Assembly: GCA_046351595.1 (NCBI GenBank)
Contig: JAXLYE010000001.1
Span: 1,116,001 to 1,180,000 of the forward strand
Direction: 5' to 3'
Length of the DNA: 64,000 nt
From: JAXLYE01 sp046351595
GTDB taxonomy: Bacteria; Myxococcota_A; Polyangia; Palsa-1104; JAEUJZ01
In this document: positions 43,520 through 51,770 of the stretch, piece by piece
How positions within the stretch are numbered: the stretch's first letter is position 1
Layout of the letters: each line of letters begins with the position of its first letter
Program-made: the position numbers and the translations under genes
The notes under the pieces: generated by a model
Databases searched by the model: none
What the model was told of the DNA's origin: nothing
What the model saw: only the letters and a program-made list of their open reading frames with translations

Positions 43520-45294
43520 GGCGCGGCCCTCCCCTTCATCGTTCCGGTAATCGTCACCACCTTGGGAACCAGTGTGCCCGTTACGCGCAGCTTGAGGCAA
43601 TCGCGAAAGTCCTGGCTGCTGCTGAACTCGGGGCTCGACGGACCGGCGACCAGCAGCCGGCCGGCGATGTTGTCCAGCGTGACGCGGTAGGCGCGGCTCG
43701 GCTGCACGATGCGCACGCAGCGCAGCAGATCGGCGCGCTGCTGGGCCGTGAGCTCGCCGTCGCTGACCTGGAGCTGCGGCGCGCCCAGCGCGGGGGCGGG
43801 CGGCGCCTGCGTCGGGACCAAGGGCGGCGGCACCGGCGCGGAGGTGGCCAGGCGCAGCGGCGGGATGCTGCGGTCCAGGCCGCGCGGCCAGCGGCTGGTC
43901 GCGGGCAGCCCCGGGCCCGGGTCGTTGGCCGCGACCGCCTCGCCGCGCGCCCCGAAGTCGGGCACGAAGTCCGAGACCTCCGAGGGCGCCAGGTCTTCCT
44001 GCCCGCTGCCCTGGGCGCTGCCTGGCCCGGTGGCCTGCGTGCCCGGCGTCCCCTCGGGCCCGGGGCCCGCGTCGGTCGCCTGGGTCGCCTCGGCAGCGCG
44101 CTCGCCGGGCGCGCCGTCGGGCTCGGGGCGGGCACCGGTCGGCTGCAGATCCGCGGGCGCCGGCAGGGGCACGGGCCGCGGCCGCTCGCGCAGCCGCTGC
44201 ACCCAGGCGAAGCTGCCCAGCCCGACCAGGGCGATCAGGGCGCCGGTGGCCATGGGCAGGAAGATGCGCCGCGGCGCCAGCTGCGCCGGCCGGATCGCGC
44301 GCTGCTCGACCGTCGCCGGCGGCCAGCGCGTGATGTCGCCGCCGAGCCCGCGCACGAACTCGCGCACCGACGGGAACCGCACCGCCGGCGAGCGCGACAG
44401 GGCGCGCGACAGCGACAGCTCCACCGCCCGGCTGAGCGACAGCGGCAGCGGGTCCTCGTTGACGATGCGGCTCAGCACCGCGGCGCGCGGCTCGTCGGCG
44501 GCGGCCAGGAACGCCGGCTGCCCGGCCAGGAGCTCGTACAGGATCACGGCCAGCGCGAACTGATCGGCGCGGCGCTCGTTCGCTCCCCCGGGCGGACCCC
44601 CGAGCAGCCCCGCGGGGCCCGGCTCGCCGCCGGCCGCAGCGCCGCCCGCGGGCGCGCTCTGCTCGGGCGCCAGGTAGCCGGGCTCGGCGAAGGCGCGCAC
44701 CCAGGCCGGCGGCAAAAGGGCAAAGTCCGCGACCCGCACCCGCACCAGCGCCCCGTCGGGGATCAGGAAGACGCGGGCCGGCGTCAGGCAGCGGTGGCAC
44801 AGCCCGAGCTGGTGCGCGGCCTCCAGCGCCTCGCCGATCTGCGCCACCAGCGCCACCGCCTCGGGCTCGGTGAAGGCGCGGCCGCGCGCCGCCAGCACCT
44901 CGCGCAGCGGCTGGCCCTCGAGCTCGACCGGCTCGCGCACCAGCCAGGCGCGGCCCGTCGCCTCGTCGATGCGCGCCTCGGTGAGCTGCGCGATCGCCGG
45001 GTGCCGCAGGCCGCCGAGCACCGCCAGCTGCTGCTGCCACGCCGGCTGCCAGCCCGGCGGTCCACCTGGCTGACCGCCCGGCTGACCGCCTGGCTGTCCG
45101 GGGCGCGCGGCCGGGGCGCCGACGGGTGGCACCAGCAGCTTGAGCACGAGCGGCCGCTGCTCGAGCAGATCGGTGACCACGTAGGACTCGACCGCGGGCT
45201 CGCGGCCGAGCAGCCGCTCGACGCGGTAGCGCCCGGCCACCACCTCGGCGGCGGCCAGCGCGGGCGGCGTGGCGTCTGCGGCGTTCTGGATCAT
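43516..45294 (-). CDS. Transmembrane pseudokinase (degenerate Hanks-type kinase)
   Basis: A 592-residue protein with a kinase-fold N-terminal half in which key residues are lost. The VAIK-type lysine remains (K52), but the catalytic loop reads HRCLTPAR (167-174): catalytic Asp becomes Cys169, Lys becomes Thr, Asn becomes Arg. DFG is DFA (190-192) and the glycine loop is degraded (LLGREPAVESYVV). APE is kept. A PGGQ repeat is inserted near residue 65-80. A membrane helix lies near 330-350 (MATGALIALVGLGSFAWV), then a Pro/Gly-rich stretch and a C-terminal beta domain with two Cys that would be periplasmic. It probably binds and signals rather than phosphorylates. The stop overlaps the lipoprotein start. 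Confidence 0.9.
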   Translation of the reverse strand: MIQNAADATPPALAAAEVVAGRYRVERLLGREPAVESYVVTDLLEQRPLVLKLLVPPVGAPAARPGQPGGQPGGQPGGPPGWQPAWQQQLAVLGGLRHPAIAQLTEARIDEATGRAWLVREPVELEGQPLREVLAARGRAFTEPEAVALVAQIGEALEAAHQLGLCHRCLTPARVFLIPDGALVRVRVADFALLPPAWVRAFAEPGYLAPEQSAPAGGAAAGGEPGPAGLLGGPPGGANERRADQFALAVILYELLAGQPAFLAAADEPRAAVLSRIVNEDPLPLSLSRAVELSLSRALSRSPAVRFPSVREFVRGLGGDITRWPPATVEQRAIRPAQLAPRRIFLPMATGALIALVGLGSFAWVQRLRERPRPVPLPAPADLQPTGARPEPDGAPGERAAEATQATDAGPGPEGTPGTQATGPGSAQGSGQEDLAPSEVSDFVPDFGARGEAVAANDPGPGLPATSRWPRGLDRSIPPLRLATSAPVPPPLVPTQAPPAPALGAPQLQVSDGELTAQQRADLLRCVRIVQPSRAYRVTLDNIAGRLLVAGPSSPEFSSSQDFRDCLKLRVTGTLVPKVVTITGTMKGRAAP

Positions 45295-45367
45295 CCGGTT
45301 GGCTGTCGTCTGGCGGTCTTCGCCTGGTAGTTATCGCCTCGGGGGCGGCGGCAGTGCGGCCGGGGGC

Positions 45368-46669
45368 TCACGGCCACAGCAGGGTGACGCCGAGCCCCAG
45401 GGCGAGCGCGCCGCTGGCGACATAGCTGGCGGTGTAGACGCTCTGGAAGCGGTAGGGGACGCGCACGTCCTCGACGAGGGTGCTGCCGCCGTCGAGGGCC
45501 TGGGTGGCGGCGGCGGCGGCCAGGCCGCCCACGAGCAGGCTGCCGAGCGCGCCGACGAGCAGGCCGCGGTTGAAGGTCCAGCGGCTGCGGCCGGCCGGGC
45601 ACATCGGCAGCGGGCCGCCGTCGCCGGCATCGCTGGCCGCGGGGCGCGGCAGGACCTTGTGCCAGGGCACCAGCGCCGCCGCGAGCCCCAGCGCGGTCAC
45701 CGCGCTGAGCCCGTAGGCCAGGCGGTAGCCGGCGGAGAAGTCGTGGTTCACCGTCGCCGGCAGCAGGCCGCCGTCGGCCCCCGGGGCGCCGGTGGGCAGG
45801 TAGACGCTGCCGTCGCTCGCGTGCAGCCCGATCGCCGTCATAAGGCCCGCCGCGGTCAGCGCCCCGAGCGCCCCGACCGCGACGCCGCGCCCGAAGGTGT
45901 AGACGCGCCGGACGCAGCGCGCCGGGGCCGGCCGGGCGGCGACCGCCTCGCGCAGCGGCGGCGTGGCCAGCGGGTCGTGCAGCGGCGCCTCGGGGCTCGC
46001 GGGCGGCGGGGCGGTCGCCGTCGCCGCTTGCGGCGGGGTCGGGGGCGACTCGGGCGGGGCGGCCGGGGTCGGGCCCGGAGCGGTCGCCGCAGCGGCCTGG
46101 CCCGGCGTGGTCGCCGCGGTCGCCGCGGCCACCGCCGCCGCATCCAGGAGCCGGCCGGTGACACGCGCCGCAAGCTCGTAGGCCTGCTCGGCCGTGCACT
46201 CGATGCAGCGGTCCTCGCCGCTGGTCGGCTGCTGCGCGACGGCGTCGTAGAGCCACATCCGCACCAGGTAGTTGCGGTCATTGGGCAGGATCTCGCCGCC
46301 GACCAGGCGCTCGGCGCGGTGGGCGCGGGCCAGGCGCTCCAGGCACTCGCGCTCGGTGCACAGAAGCTCGCCGCTCGACAGCGACGGGTCGCGCGTGGTT
46401 TCGCCCATGCGCGACAGGTGCTGCGCGACCTGGGCGCGGGCCCGCGGCAAGAGCTGCTGCTCGGTGTGCACGCCCAGCACCAGCACCGCGGCCTCGGCCG
46501 AGGCGGCGCCCCAGAGCCCGAGCCCAGTCCCGAGCGCGAGCAGCAGGACCGCCGCCTTTAGCGACGCGGCGCGACGCCCGCGCGGACGCCCGGGAACCGA
46601 CGCGCCGGGCGCTCCGGTCACCGCTCCCCGCCGCGGCCGCCCGGCTCCCCTGTCGACATTGGGCATCAT
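45368..46669 (-). CDS. Exported multi-pass membrane protein of unknown function
   Basis: A 433-residue protein. A basic N-terminus and signal-like helix (AAVLLLALGTGLGLWGAASA) precede a soluble domain with Cys pairs (LLCTEREC, CIECTAEQ) at about 60-170, a Pro/Ala-rich linker (about 185-235) and four to five hydrophobic segments in the C-terminal half. The soluble domain (VLVLGVHTEQQLLPRARAQVAQHL, RLVGGEILPNDRNYLVRMWL) looks like envelope proteins that sense or summarise parameters, but no family is certain. It is the first gene of the pseudokinase operon (73-bp gap). ATG 46669. Confidence 0.75.
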   Translation of the reverse strand: MMPNVDRGAGRPRRGAVTGAPGASVPGRPRGRRAASLKAAVLLLALGTGLGLWGAASAEAAVLVLGVHTEQQLLPRARAQVAQHLSRMGETTRDPSLSSGELLCTERECLERLARAHRAERLVGGEILPNDRNYLVRMWLYDAVAQQPTSGEDRCIECTAEQAYELAARVTGRLLDAAAVAAATAATTPGQAAAATAPGPTPAAPPESPPTPPQAATATAPPPASPEAPLHDPLATPPLREAVAARPAPARCVRRVYTFGRGVAVGALGALTAAGLMTAIGLHASDGSVYLPTGAPGADGGLLPATVNHDFSAGYRLAYGLSAVTALGLAAALVPWHKVLPRPAASDAGDGGPLPMCPAGRSRWTFNRGLLVGALGSLLVGGLAAAAATQALDGGSTLVEDVRVPYRFQSVYTASYVASGALALGLGVTLLWP

Positions 46670-46778
46670 CTGCTCAATTCACCGCAAAGCCTGGCTGCCT
46701 GTCAAGGAAGCAGCGAGCCCGCAGCGCGGGCCGGCCCCCCGGCGGCACCGGATACCGGGCGCAAAAGGGCGGCAGCGG

Positions 46779-47795
46779 CTACGGGATCTCGACCGGCACG
46801 GCGCCGCTGTCGGGCGGCGGCAGCTCGGGCTCGCCGAGCCAGGTGCGCAGCCGCTCGGCGTCGAGGTTGCCGCCGCTGATGATGAGCACGACGTCGTGGC
46901 CGGCGGCCTCGGGGGGGCGGTCCGAGGCGGCCAGCGCGCTGCCGGGCAGGCCGGGCAGGCGGCCGGCGCGCACGGCGGCGAGCACGACCGCGGCCGAGGG
47001 CTCGATGACCAGGCCGAGCTCGCGGTAGGCGAAGACCACGGCGTCGATGGCCTCCTCCTCGCTGACGCGGTCGATGAACAGGGCGTGGTGCACGGCGCTG
47101 CGGAAGCTGCGCCAGCCGACGTTGGCGGTGAGCTCCTCGCACGCCGTCGCCGAGCCGGTGTACTCGGTGAGGGCGCGGCCCTGCAGAAGCGAGTCGGCCA
47201 TGGCGGCGTGCGCGGCGGCGGAGACACCGAGGATCTCGACGCCCTGCTCCCCGAGCTCGGCGAGCAGCCCGGCCGCGGTGCCGCCGCTGCCGACCGGGGT
47301 GACGATGCGGCGCACGCCCGGCAGCTGCTCGCGCACCTCGTGGCCGAGCCAGCCGCCGGTGCCCTCGATCATGTCGCTGTCCTCGCTGGGCGAGATGAAC
47401 AGCGCGTCCTTCTGCGCCGCCAGGCGGCGACCGAAGCGCTCGGCCTCGACGAGATCGCGGCCGTGGCGGATGATCTCGCCGCCGTAGCCGGCGATGAGCT
47501 CGCGCTTGCAGCGCGGCGCCGCGGCGGCCGGCTCGGGCATGATGACGCGCACCCGCACCCCGAGCTGCTGCCCGACGCAGGCCAGCGCCGCGCCCAGGTT
47601 CCCCGTCGAGGCGGTGATGACGCCCCCGGCCCGGTCCGCGGCCGGCATGCGCGCGAGCTTGAGCGCCGCGCCGCGCAGCAGCACCGAGCCGCTGCGCTGG
47701 TGCGACTCCAGCTTCAGGTGACAGCCGAGCGGCGCCGACCAGATGAGGGGGGTGGTCCGGCACAGCGTCCGCGCAGACTCGGGAATGGCGATCAT
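46779..47795 (-). CDS. PLP fold-type II (threonine-dehydratase-like) protein lacking the catalytic lysine
   Basis: A 338-residue protein of the serine/threonine dehydratase-like fold. LIWSAPLGCHLKLESHQRSG, ITASTGNLGAALAC, the PLP-phosphate loop VGSGGTAAGLL and the C-terminal IISGGNLD are all recognisable. The Schiff-base lysine motif, normally GSFKxRGA, reads GSVLLRGA, so Leu39 replaces the lysine; a nearby Lys46 is not in the usual place. It may bind a ligand without catalysis, or use another residue. ATG 47795 has TAGCAT 6 nt upstream. Monocistronic. Confidence 0.85.
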   Translation of the reverse strand: MIAIPESARTLCRTTPLIWSAPLGCHLKLESHQRSGSVLLRGAALKLARMPAADRAGGVITASTGNLGAALACVGQQLGVRVRVIMPEPAAAAPRCKRELIAGYGGEIIRHGRDLVEAERFGRRLAAQKDALFISPSEDSDMIEGTGGWLGHEVREQLPGVRRIVTPVGSGGTAAGLLAELGEQGVEILGVSAAAHAAMADSLLQGRALTEYTGSATACEELTANVGWRSFRSAVHHALFIDRVSEEEAIDAVVFAYRELGLVIEPSAAVVLAAVRAGRLPGLPGSALAASDRPPEAAGHDVVLIISGGNLDAERLRTWLGEPELPPPDSGAVPVEIP

Positions 47796-47801
47796 GAGGC
47801 G

Positions 47802-47807
47802 ATGCTA
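47802..47807 (-). promoter_or_regulatory. Candidate -10 element (TAGCAT) of the PLP-fold gene
   Basis: TAGCAT on the minus strand ends 6 nt before the ATG at 47795; no ribosome site. Confidence 0.5.
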
Positions 47808-48010
47808 CCACCGGGGCCCAGCCGGCTGCAGGCGCACCCAGCCCGCTGCAGGCGCTCGGCACGCAGCGCCTGGGGCGGACCGGCCAGCGCGCGGGCCTTC
47901 GTGCGACGGGCTCGGGCTTGACCGCGGCGCCGGGCTTGGCGGATGCTGCGCTGCCCGCCGGCCCGGCGAACCCAGGTCGGCCGGTCGTCAGCCCGCTGGC
48001 GGCCCCCCTG

Positions 48011-48040
48011 TTGCCTGCTGTTGCCTGCTGTTGCCTGCTG
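48011..48040. repeat. Three tandem TTGCCTGCTG decamers
   Basis: TTGCCTGCTG is repeated three times without spacing about 60 bp before the ceramidase-like gene. The 10-bp period equals about one helical turn, so repeated protein sites are possible; slippage is the simpler explanation. Confidence 0.9.
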
Positions 48041-48098
48041 TCGGTCGTCCCCGGTGCCGCGCTCGCGGCGCCCTCGTCGAAGGTCCATGGAGGTGTCG

Positions 48099-49850
48099 AT
48101 GCACCCTGCAGCCGCTCGTCGTCCCGCGCTCTTGAAACTGCTCCCGCTCGCCGCGGCGTGGGCGCTGGGGCTCGGCGCCCCCGCCGGCTGCACCACCGAC
48201 GAGGTCATCGGCGATCCGGCGGCGACCGCGGACATGGCCGGCCCGGCGCCCGACCTGCTGAAGGATACGCGCCTGGATCCTGATGAGATCCTGCTGAAGG
48301 TGGCGCAGCGCTGCCCCGGCGACCCGGGCTGCCCGGACAGCGGCGACAACGTGCTGTACGCCGGCGTCGCCAAGCGCGATATCACGCCCGAGGTCGAGCC
48401 CTTCACCGACACCAACAAGAACAACGTCTGGGACCCGGGCGAGCCGTACACCGACAAGAACGGCAACGGCCAGTTCGACGCCTACTGGATGGCGGGCTTT
48501 GGCCAGAACCGCCTCGCCTTCGGTGTGCACGACCCGACGTGGGCGCGGGCGCTGGCGCTGCGCTACAACCAGACCACGGTGGTGCTGGTCGCGGTCGACG
48601 CGCTCGGCCTGTTCCGCGACGAGAGCGTCGCGATCGAGAAGCTGCTCGACAAGAAGCTCGGCATCGATCTCCTCCTGGTCCATGCCACGCACCTGCACGA
48701 GACCGCGGACGTCGTCGGCGGCTGGGGCCCGGATGTCGCGACCAACGGCATCAACCCCTACTACCAGCAGCGCGTGCGCAAGCTCGTCGCCGAGGCCGTG
48801 ACCGAGGCGGTGCAGGCGGTGAAGCCGGCGCGCCTGACGCTCGGCTCGATCAACGTCGCCGACGGCCCGAGCGGCGACATGACGCACTACGTCGGCGACG
48901 CGCGCGACCCCGTGGTCATCGACAATCGCCTGCACACGCTGCAGCTCAGCGACATCTCGGACCCGATGGCGACAAAGCCCATCGCCACCGTGATCAACTG
49001 GGCCCACCACCCCGAGAGCGTCGGCGACAAGAACCACGACATCACCTCGGACTTCGTCTACTACCTGCGCGGCGAGATCGAGAAGGCCGGCGGCGGCACC
49101 GCGCTCTACATAAGCGGCGCGCTCGGCGGCCAGATCGGGCCCGGCGGCGTCGTGCCGCTCGACGACAAGGGCCTGGAGGTGCGCGGCGCCGGCTTCGCCA
49201 AGGCCGAGGCCATCGGCAAGTCGGTCGCGCGCTTCGCGCTCCAGGCCATGGCCGACCCCAAGGCCACCACGGTCGCCGGCAAGGACGCCAAGGTCGCCTT
49301 CCGCTCGACGGTGTTCCCGGTGCGCGTCGACAACGCCGTCTACCACCTGGCGTTCATGCTCGGCATCTACAAGCGCGAGATGTGCTGCTACGACACCAAG
49401 CGCCCGATCAGCGAGGACAACGTGCCGGCGACCAACACCGCGGCGGCGTACCTTCAGCTCGGCCCGGCCTCGATCATCACCAACCCGGGCGAGCTCTTGC
49501 CCGAGCTCTTCGTCGGCGGCTACGGCGGCGAGTATGCCGGCACCTACACGTTCATCGACAGGACCCAGAAGAACCCGCCCGACGTCAGCAAGGCGCCCAA
49601 GCCGCCCTACCTCGTCGACATCATGGACGGGCCGCGGCAGCACCGCATGACCTTCGGGCTGACCATGGATTTTCTAGGCTACATCGTGCCCCGCTACAAC
49701 TTCGTGCTCAGCGACAAGAGCCCGTACTTCGACGAGGCCGAGGGCGATCACTACGAGGAGACGAACTCGATCGGCCCGTACGCCGAGCCGCAGATCGTCG
49801 GCAGCCTGCGCCAGCTCGTCCTCGACGGCCGCCCCAACGTCGCGCGCTAG
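48099..49850 (+). CDS. Ceramidase-like exported lipoprotein with EF-hand-type loops
   Basis: A 583-residue lipoprotein: signal peptide with lipobox (LGAPAGC), then a spacer (ADMAGPAPDLL). The main domain resembles the neutral/alkaline ceramidase catalytic fold: VLYAGVAKRDITPEVE, the zinc-type HATHLHETADVVGG and INWAHHPE supplying His ligands, then a long alpha/beta body. Unusually, two calcium-loop motifs sit in the N-terminal part (DTNKNNVWD and DKNGNGQFD), close to EF-hand/dockerin loops. The substrate could be an amide lipid or another N-acyl compound. GGAGGT lies 4 nt before ATG 48099; ATG 48087 is in frame too. The CPBP protease gene follows 32 bp downstream. Confidence 0.83.
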   Translation: MHPAAARRPALLKLLPLAAAWALGLGAPAGCTTDEVIGDPAATADMAGPAPDLLKDTRLDPDEILLKVAQRCPGDPGCPDSGDNVLYAGVAKRDITPEVEPFTDTNKNNVWDPGEPYTDKNGNGQFDAYWMAGFGQNRLAFGVHDPTWARALALRYNQTTVVLVAVDALGLFRDESVAIEKLLDKKLGIDLLLVHATHLHETADVVGGWGPDVATNGINPYYQQRVRKLVAEAVTEAVQAVKPARLTLGSINVADGPSGDMTHYVGDARDPVVIDNRLHTLQLSDISDPMATKPIATVINWAHHPESVGDKNHDITSDFVYYLRGEIEKAGGGTALYISGALGGQIGPGGVVPLDDKGLEVRGAGFAKAEAIGKSVARFALQAMADPKATTVAGKDAKVAFRSTVFPVRVDNAVYHLAFMLGIYKREMCCYDTKRPISEDNVPATNTAAAYLQLGPASIITNPGELLPELFVGGYGGEYAGTYTFIDRTQKNPPDVSKAPKPPYLVDIMDGPRQHRMTFGLTMDFLGYIVPRYNFVLSDKSPYFDEAEGDHYEETNSIGPYAEPQIVGSLRQLVLDGRPNVAR

Positions 49851-49882
49851 GGGCCGCGCCCGGACCGCCGCGCTGTACCTTC

Positions 49883-50635
49883 ATGACAAAGTCCCCCGAG
49901 CCATCCCCAGGGCCATCGCCAGGTTCCCCCGCAGCGCCTCCTGCAGCCCTGCAGCGCCGCCGCGTCCTCGTCGAGGTCCTGGCGGCGTTCGTCCTGGCGA
50001 CCGGCGTCGTGTCCGGCCTGTACCGGCTGCGCGGCGTGCCGATCATCGAGCGCAACCTGGCGGTGGTGGCGGCGGTGATGTTCCTGTACCTGCCGGCGAT
50101 GATCCTGTGGCGGCGCGGCCGCGATCTGGATCAGTACGGGCTGCTCGTCCGGCCGCTCGGGCGCGGGCTCGGGTGGTTCGTGGGCGCCGCGGCGCTGGTG
50201 GTGCCGCTGTTCTCGCTCGGCTACTTCCTGTACCTGCGCACCGGCTGCCTGCACCTGCCGCGCTGGCTGGTGTTCTGCCCGTCGTACGGCCCGCCCCTTG
50301 GCGACCCGATCAAGCTGCGCCTGCCGCCGCAGCTCGCGCTGCTGACGCTGTCGCAGCTGTTGGTCGTGGCGCTGCCCGAGGAGTTCTTCTTCCGCGGCTA
50401 CCTCCAGGGCCGCCTGCGCGAGGTCTACCCGGCCAAGGCGGCGTGGCTCGGACAGGCGGTGCTGTTCGCGCTCGGCCACTACCTGGTCACGTTCGATCCG
50501 TCGGCGCTGGCGGTGTTCTTTCCGGGCCTCTTGTTCGGGCTCTTGCGCGCGCAGACCGGCTCGGTGCTGGCCGGCACGCTGATGCACGCGCTCAGCAACC
50601 TGCTGATCGACATCCTGCACCGGACCCTGGTTTAA
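49883..50635 (+). CDS. CPBP-family intramembrane metalloprotease
   Basis: A 250-residue multi-pass membrane protein (about six to seven helices) of the CPBP/Abi family (CaaX protease and bacteriocin-processing group). Motif 1 is PEEFFFRGYLQGRL (the EExxxR glutamates), motif 2 FALGHYL supplies a His, and motif 3 HALSNLLID supplies a further His. These line an intramembrane metal site. A Pro-rich N-terminus precedes the first helix. The substrate is unknown; a role in maturing or releasing envelope proteins is inferred. It follows the ceramidase-like gene closely on the same strand. Confidence 0.88.
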   Translation: MTKSPEPSPGPSPGSPAAPPAALQRRRVLVEVLAAFVLATGVVSGLYRLRGVPIIERNLAVVAAVMFLYLPAMILWRRGRDLDQYGLLVRPLGRGLGWFVGAAALVVPLFSLGYFLYLRTGCLHLPRWLVFCPSYGPPLGDPIKLRLPPQLALLTLSQLLVVALPEEFFFRGYLQGRLREVYPAKAAWLGQAVLFALGHYLVTFDPSALAVFFPGLLFGLLRAQTGSVLAGTLMHALSNLLIDILHRTLV

Positions 50636-50719
50636 TAAGCGGGACCGTCCCGTGTCCCTCGTCGAGCAGCGCTCGCCGAGCCGCCCCCGCCGCGCGCGCC
50701 CGCGCGGACTGACGTCTGC

Positions 50720-50740
50720 GCACCGGCCACGAACCGGTGC
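50720..50740. promoter_or_regulatory. Inverted repeat upstream of RNase Z
   Basis: GCACCGG and CCGGTGC arms (7 bp) flank a 7-nt loop, ending 19 nt before the RNase Z ATG. It could end the upstream transcript or regulate rnz; no T-tract follows. Confidence 0.35.
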
Positions 50741-50759
50741 CTGTGTAAGAAGGACGCCG

Positions 50760-51728
50760 ATGCCCGCCCGAGAGGTGATCTTCCTCGGCACCGCGAGCCA
50801 GGTGCCGACGCGCCGCCGCAACCACAACGCGCTGTTCCTGCGCTGGGACACGCTCGGCGTGCTGTTCGATCCGGGCGAGGGGACGCAGCGCCAGCTCCTC
50901 ATCGCCGGCATCGCGGCGACGCAGATCACGCACATCTGCATCACCCACTTCCACGGCGACCACTGCCTCGGGCTGGCGGCGCTGTGCCAGCGCATCTCGC
51001 TCGACCGCGTGCCGCACGCCATCGAGGTGATCTACCCCGCGAGCGGCCAGGTCTTCTTCGAGCGCCTGCGCCACGCGTCGATCTACCACGACCAGGCGCG
51101 CCTGGTGCCGCGGCCGATCGCCTGCACGTCCGACGAACAAGACCCGTGGGCCGAGATCGTCGTCAGCGAGCCGGCCGGGCTGCGCCTCAGCGTGCGCCCG
51201 CTCGATCACCGCGTCGACTGCTTCGGCTACCGCCTGCAGGAGCCGGACGGCCGCCGCATGCTGCCCGAGCGCCTGGCCGCACTCGGTGTGCGCGGCCCGG
51301 CGGTGAAGCAGCTGCAGCAGGCCGGCGCCATCGACGTCCGGCAGCCCGACGGCAGCCCCCGCACCGTGCGCCTCGACGAGGTCAGCGAGCCCCGCCCGGG
51401 CCAGAGCTTCGCGCTGGTGATGGACACGCGGCCGTGCGAGGGCGCGCGCCGCCTGGCCGCGGGCGTCGACCTCCTGGTCTGCGAGTCGACGTTCCTCAGC
51501 GAGCACGCCGAGGAGGCGCGCGACTACTGCCACATGACCGCGGCGCAGGCGGCGACGCTCGGGCGCGAGGCCGGGGCGCGGCGGCTCGTGCTCACCCACT
51601 TCTCGCAGCGCTACACCACGCTCGAGGGCTTCCGCGCCGAGGCCGGGCCGCTGCACCCCGATGTCACCGTCGCCGAGGACTTCACCCAGGTGGCGCTGCC
51701 GCCGCGCCGCGAGGCCCAAGGAAGCTGA
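50760..51728 (+). CDS. rnz: Ribonuclease Z
   Basis: A 322-residue tRNA 3'-processing endonuclease of the metallo-beta-lactamase superfamily. The zinc motif is THFHGDHCLGL, with further ligands in LDHRVDCFGYRL, VMDTRPC, the CHMTAAQAA stretch and LTHFSQRY at the end. Length fits bacterial short-form RNase Z (about 300-330). Known to cleave pre-tRNA after the discriminator base, chiefly for tRNAs without encoded CCA. ATG 50760 has AAGGA 7 nt upstream. Confidence 0.95.
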   Translation: MPAREVIFLGTASQVPTRRRNHNALFLRWDTLGVLFDPGEGTQRQLLIAGIAATQITHICITHFHGDHCLGLAALCQRISLDRVPHAIEVIYPASGQVFFERLRHASIYHDQARLVPRPIACTSDEQDPWAEIVVSEPAGLRLSVRPLDHRVDCFGYRLQEPDGRRMLPERLAALGVRGPAVKQLQQAGAIDVRQPDGSPRTVRLDEVSEPRPGQSFALVMDTRPCEGARRLAAGVDLLVCESTFLSEHAEEARDYCHMTAAQAATLGREAGARRLVLTHFSQRYTTLEGFRAEAGPLHPDVTVAEDFTQVALPPRREAQGS

Positions 51729-51770
51729 GGCGCCGGCCCTGGCCAGGCTCGGCCCTGGCTAGCAGGCCTG

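Larger units (their letters stand above)
47796..48098. other. Divergent intergenic region
   Basis: This 303-bp gap holds the -10 candidate of the PLP-fold gene, a triple TTGCCTGCTG repeat (48011-48040) and the GGAGGT ribosome site of the ceramidase-like gene. I see no convincing small gene or structured RNA. Confidence 0.5.
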
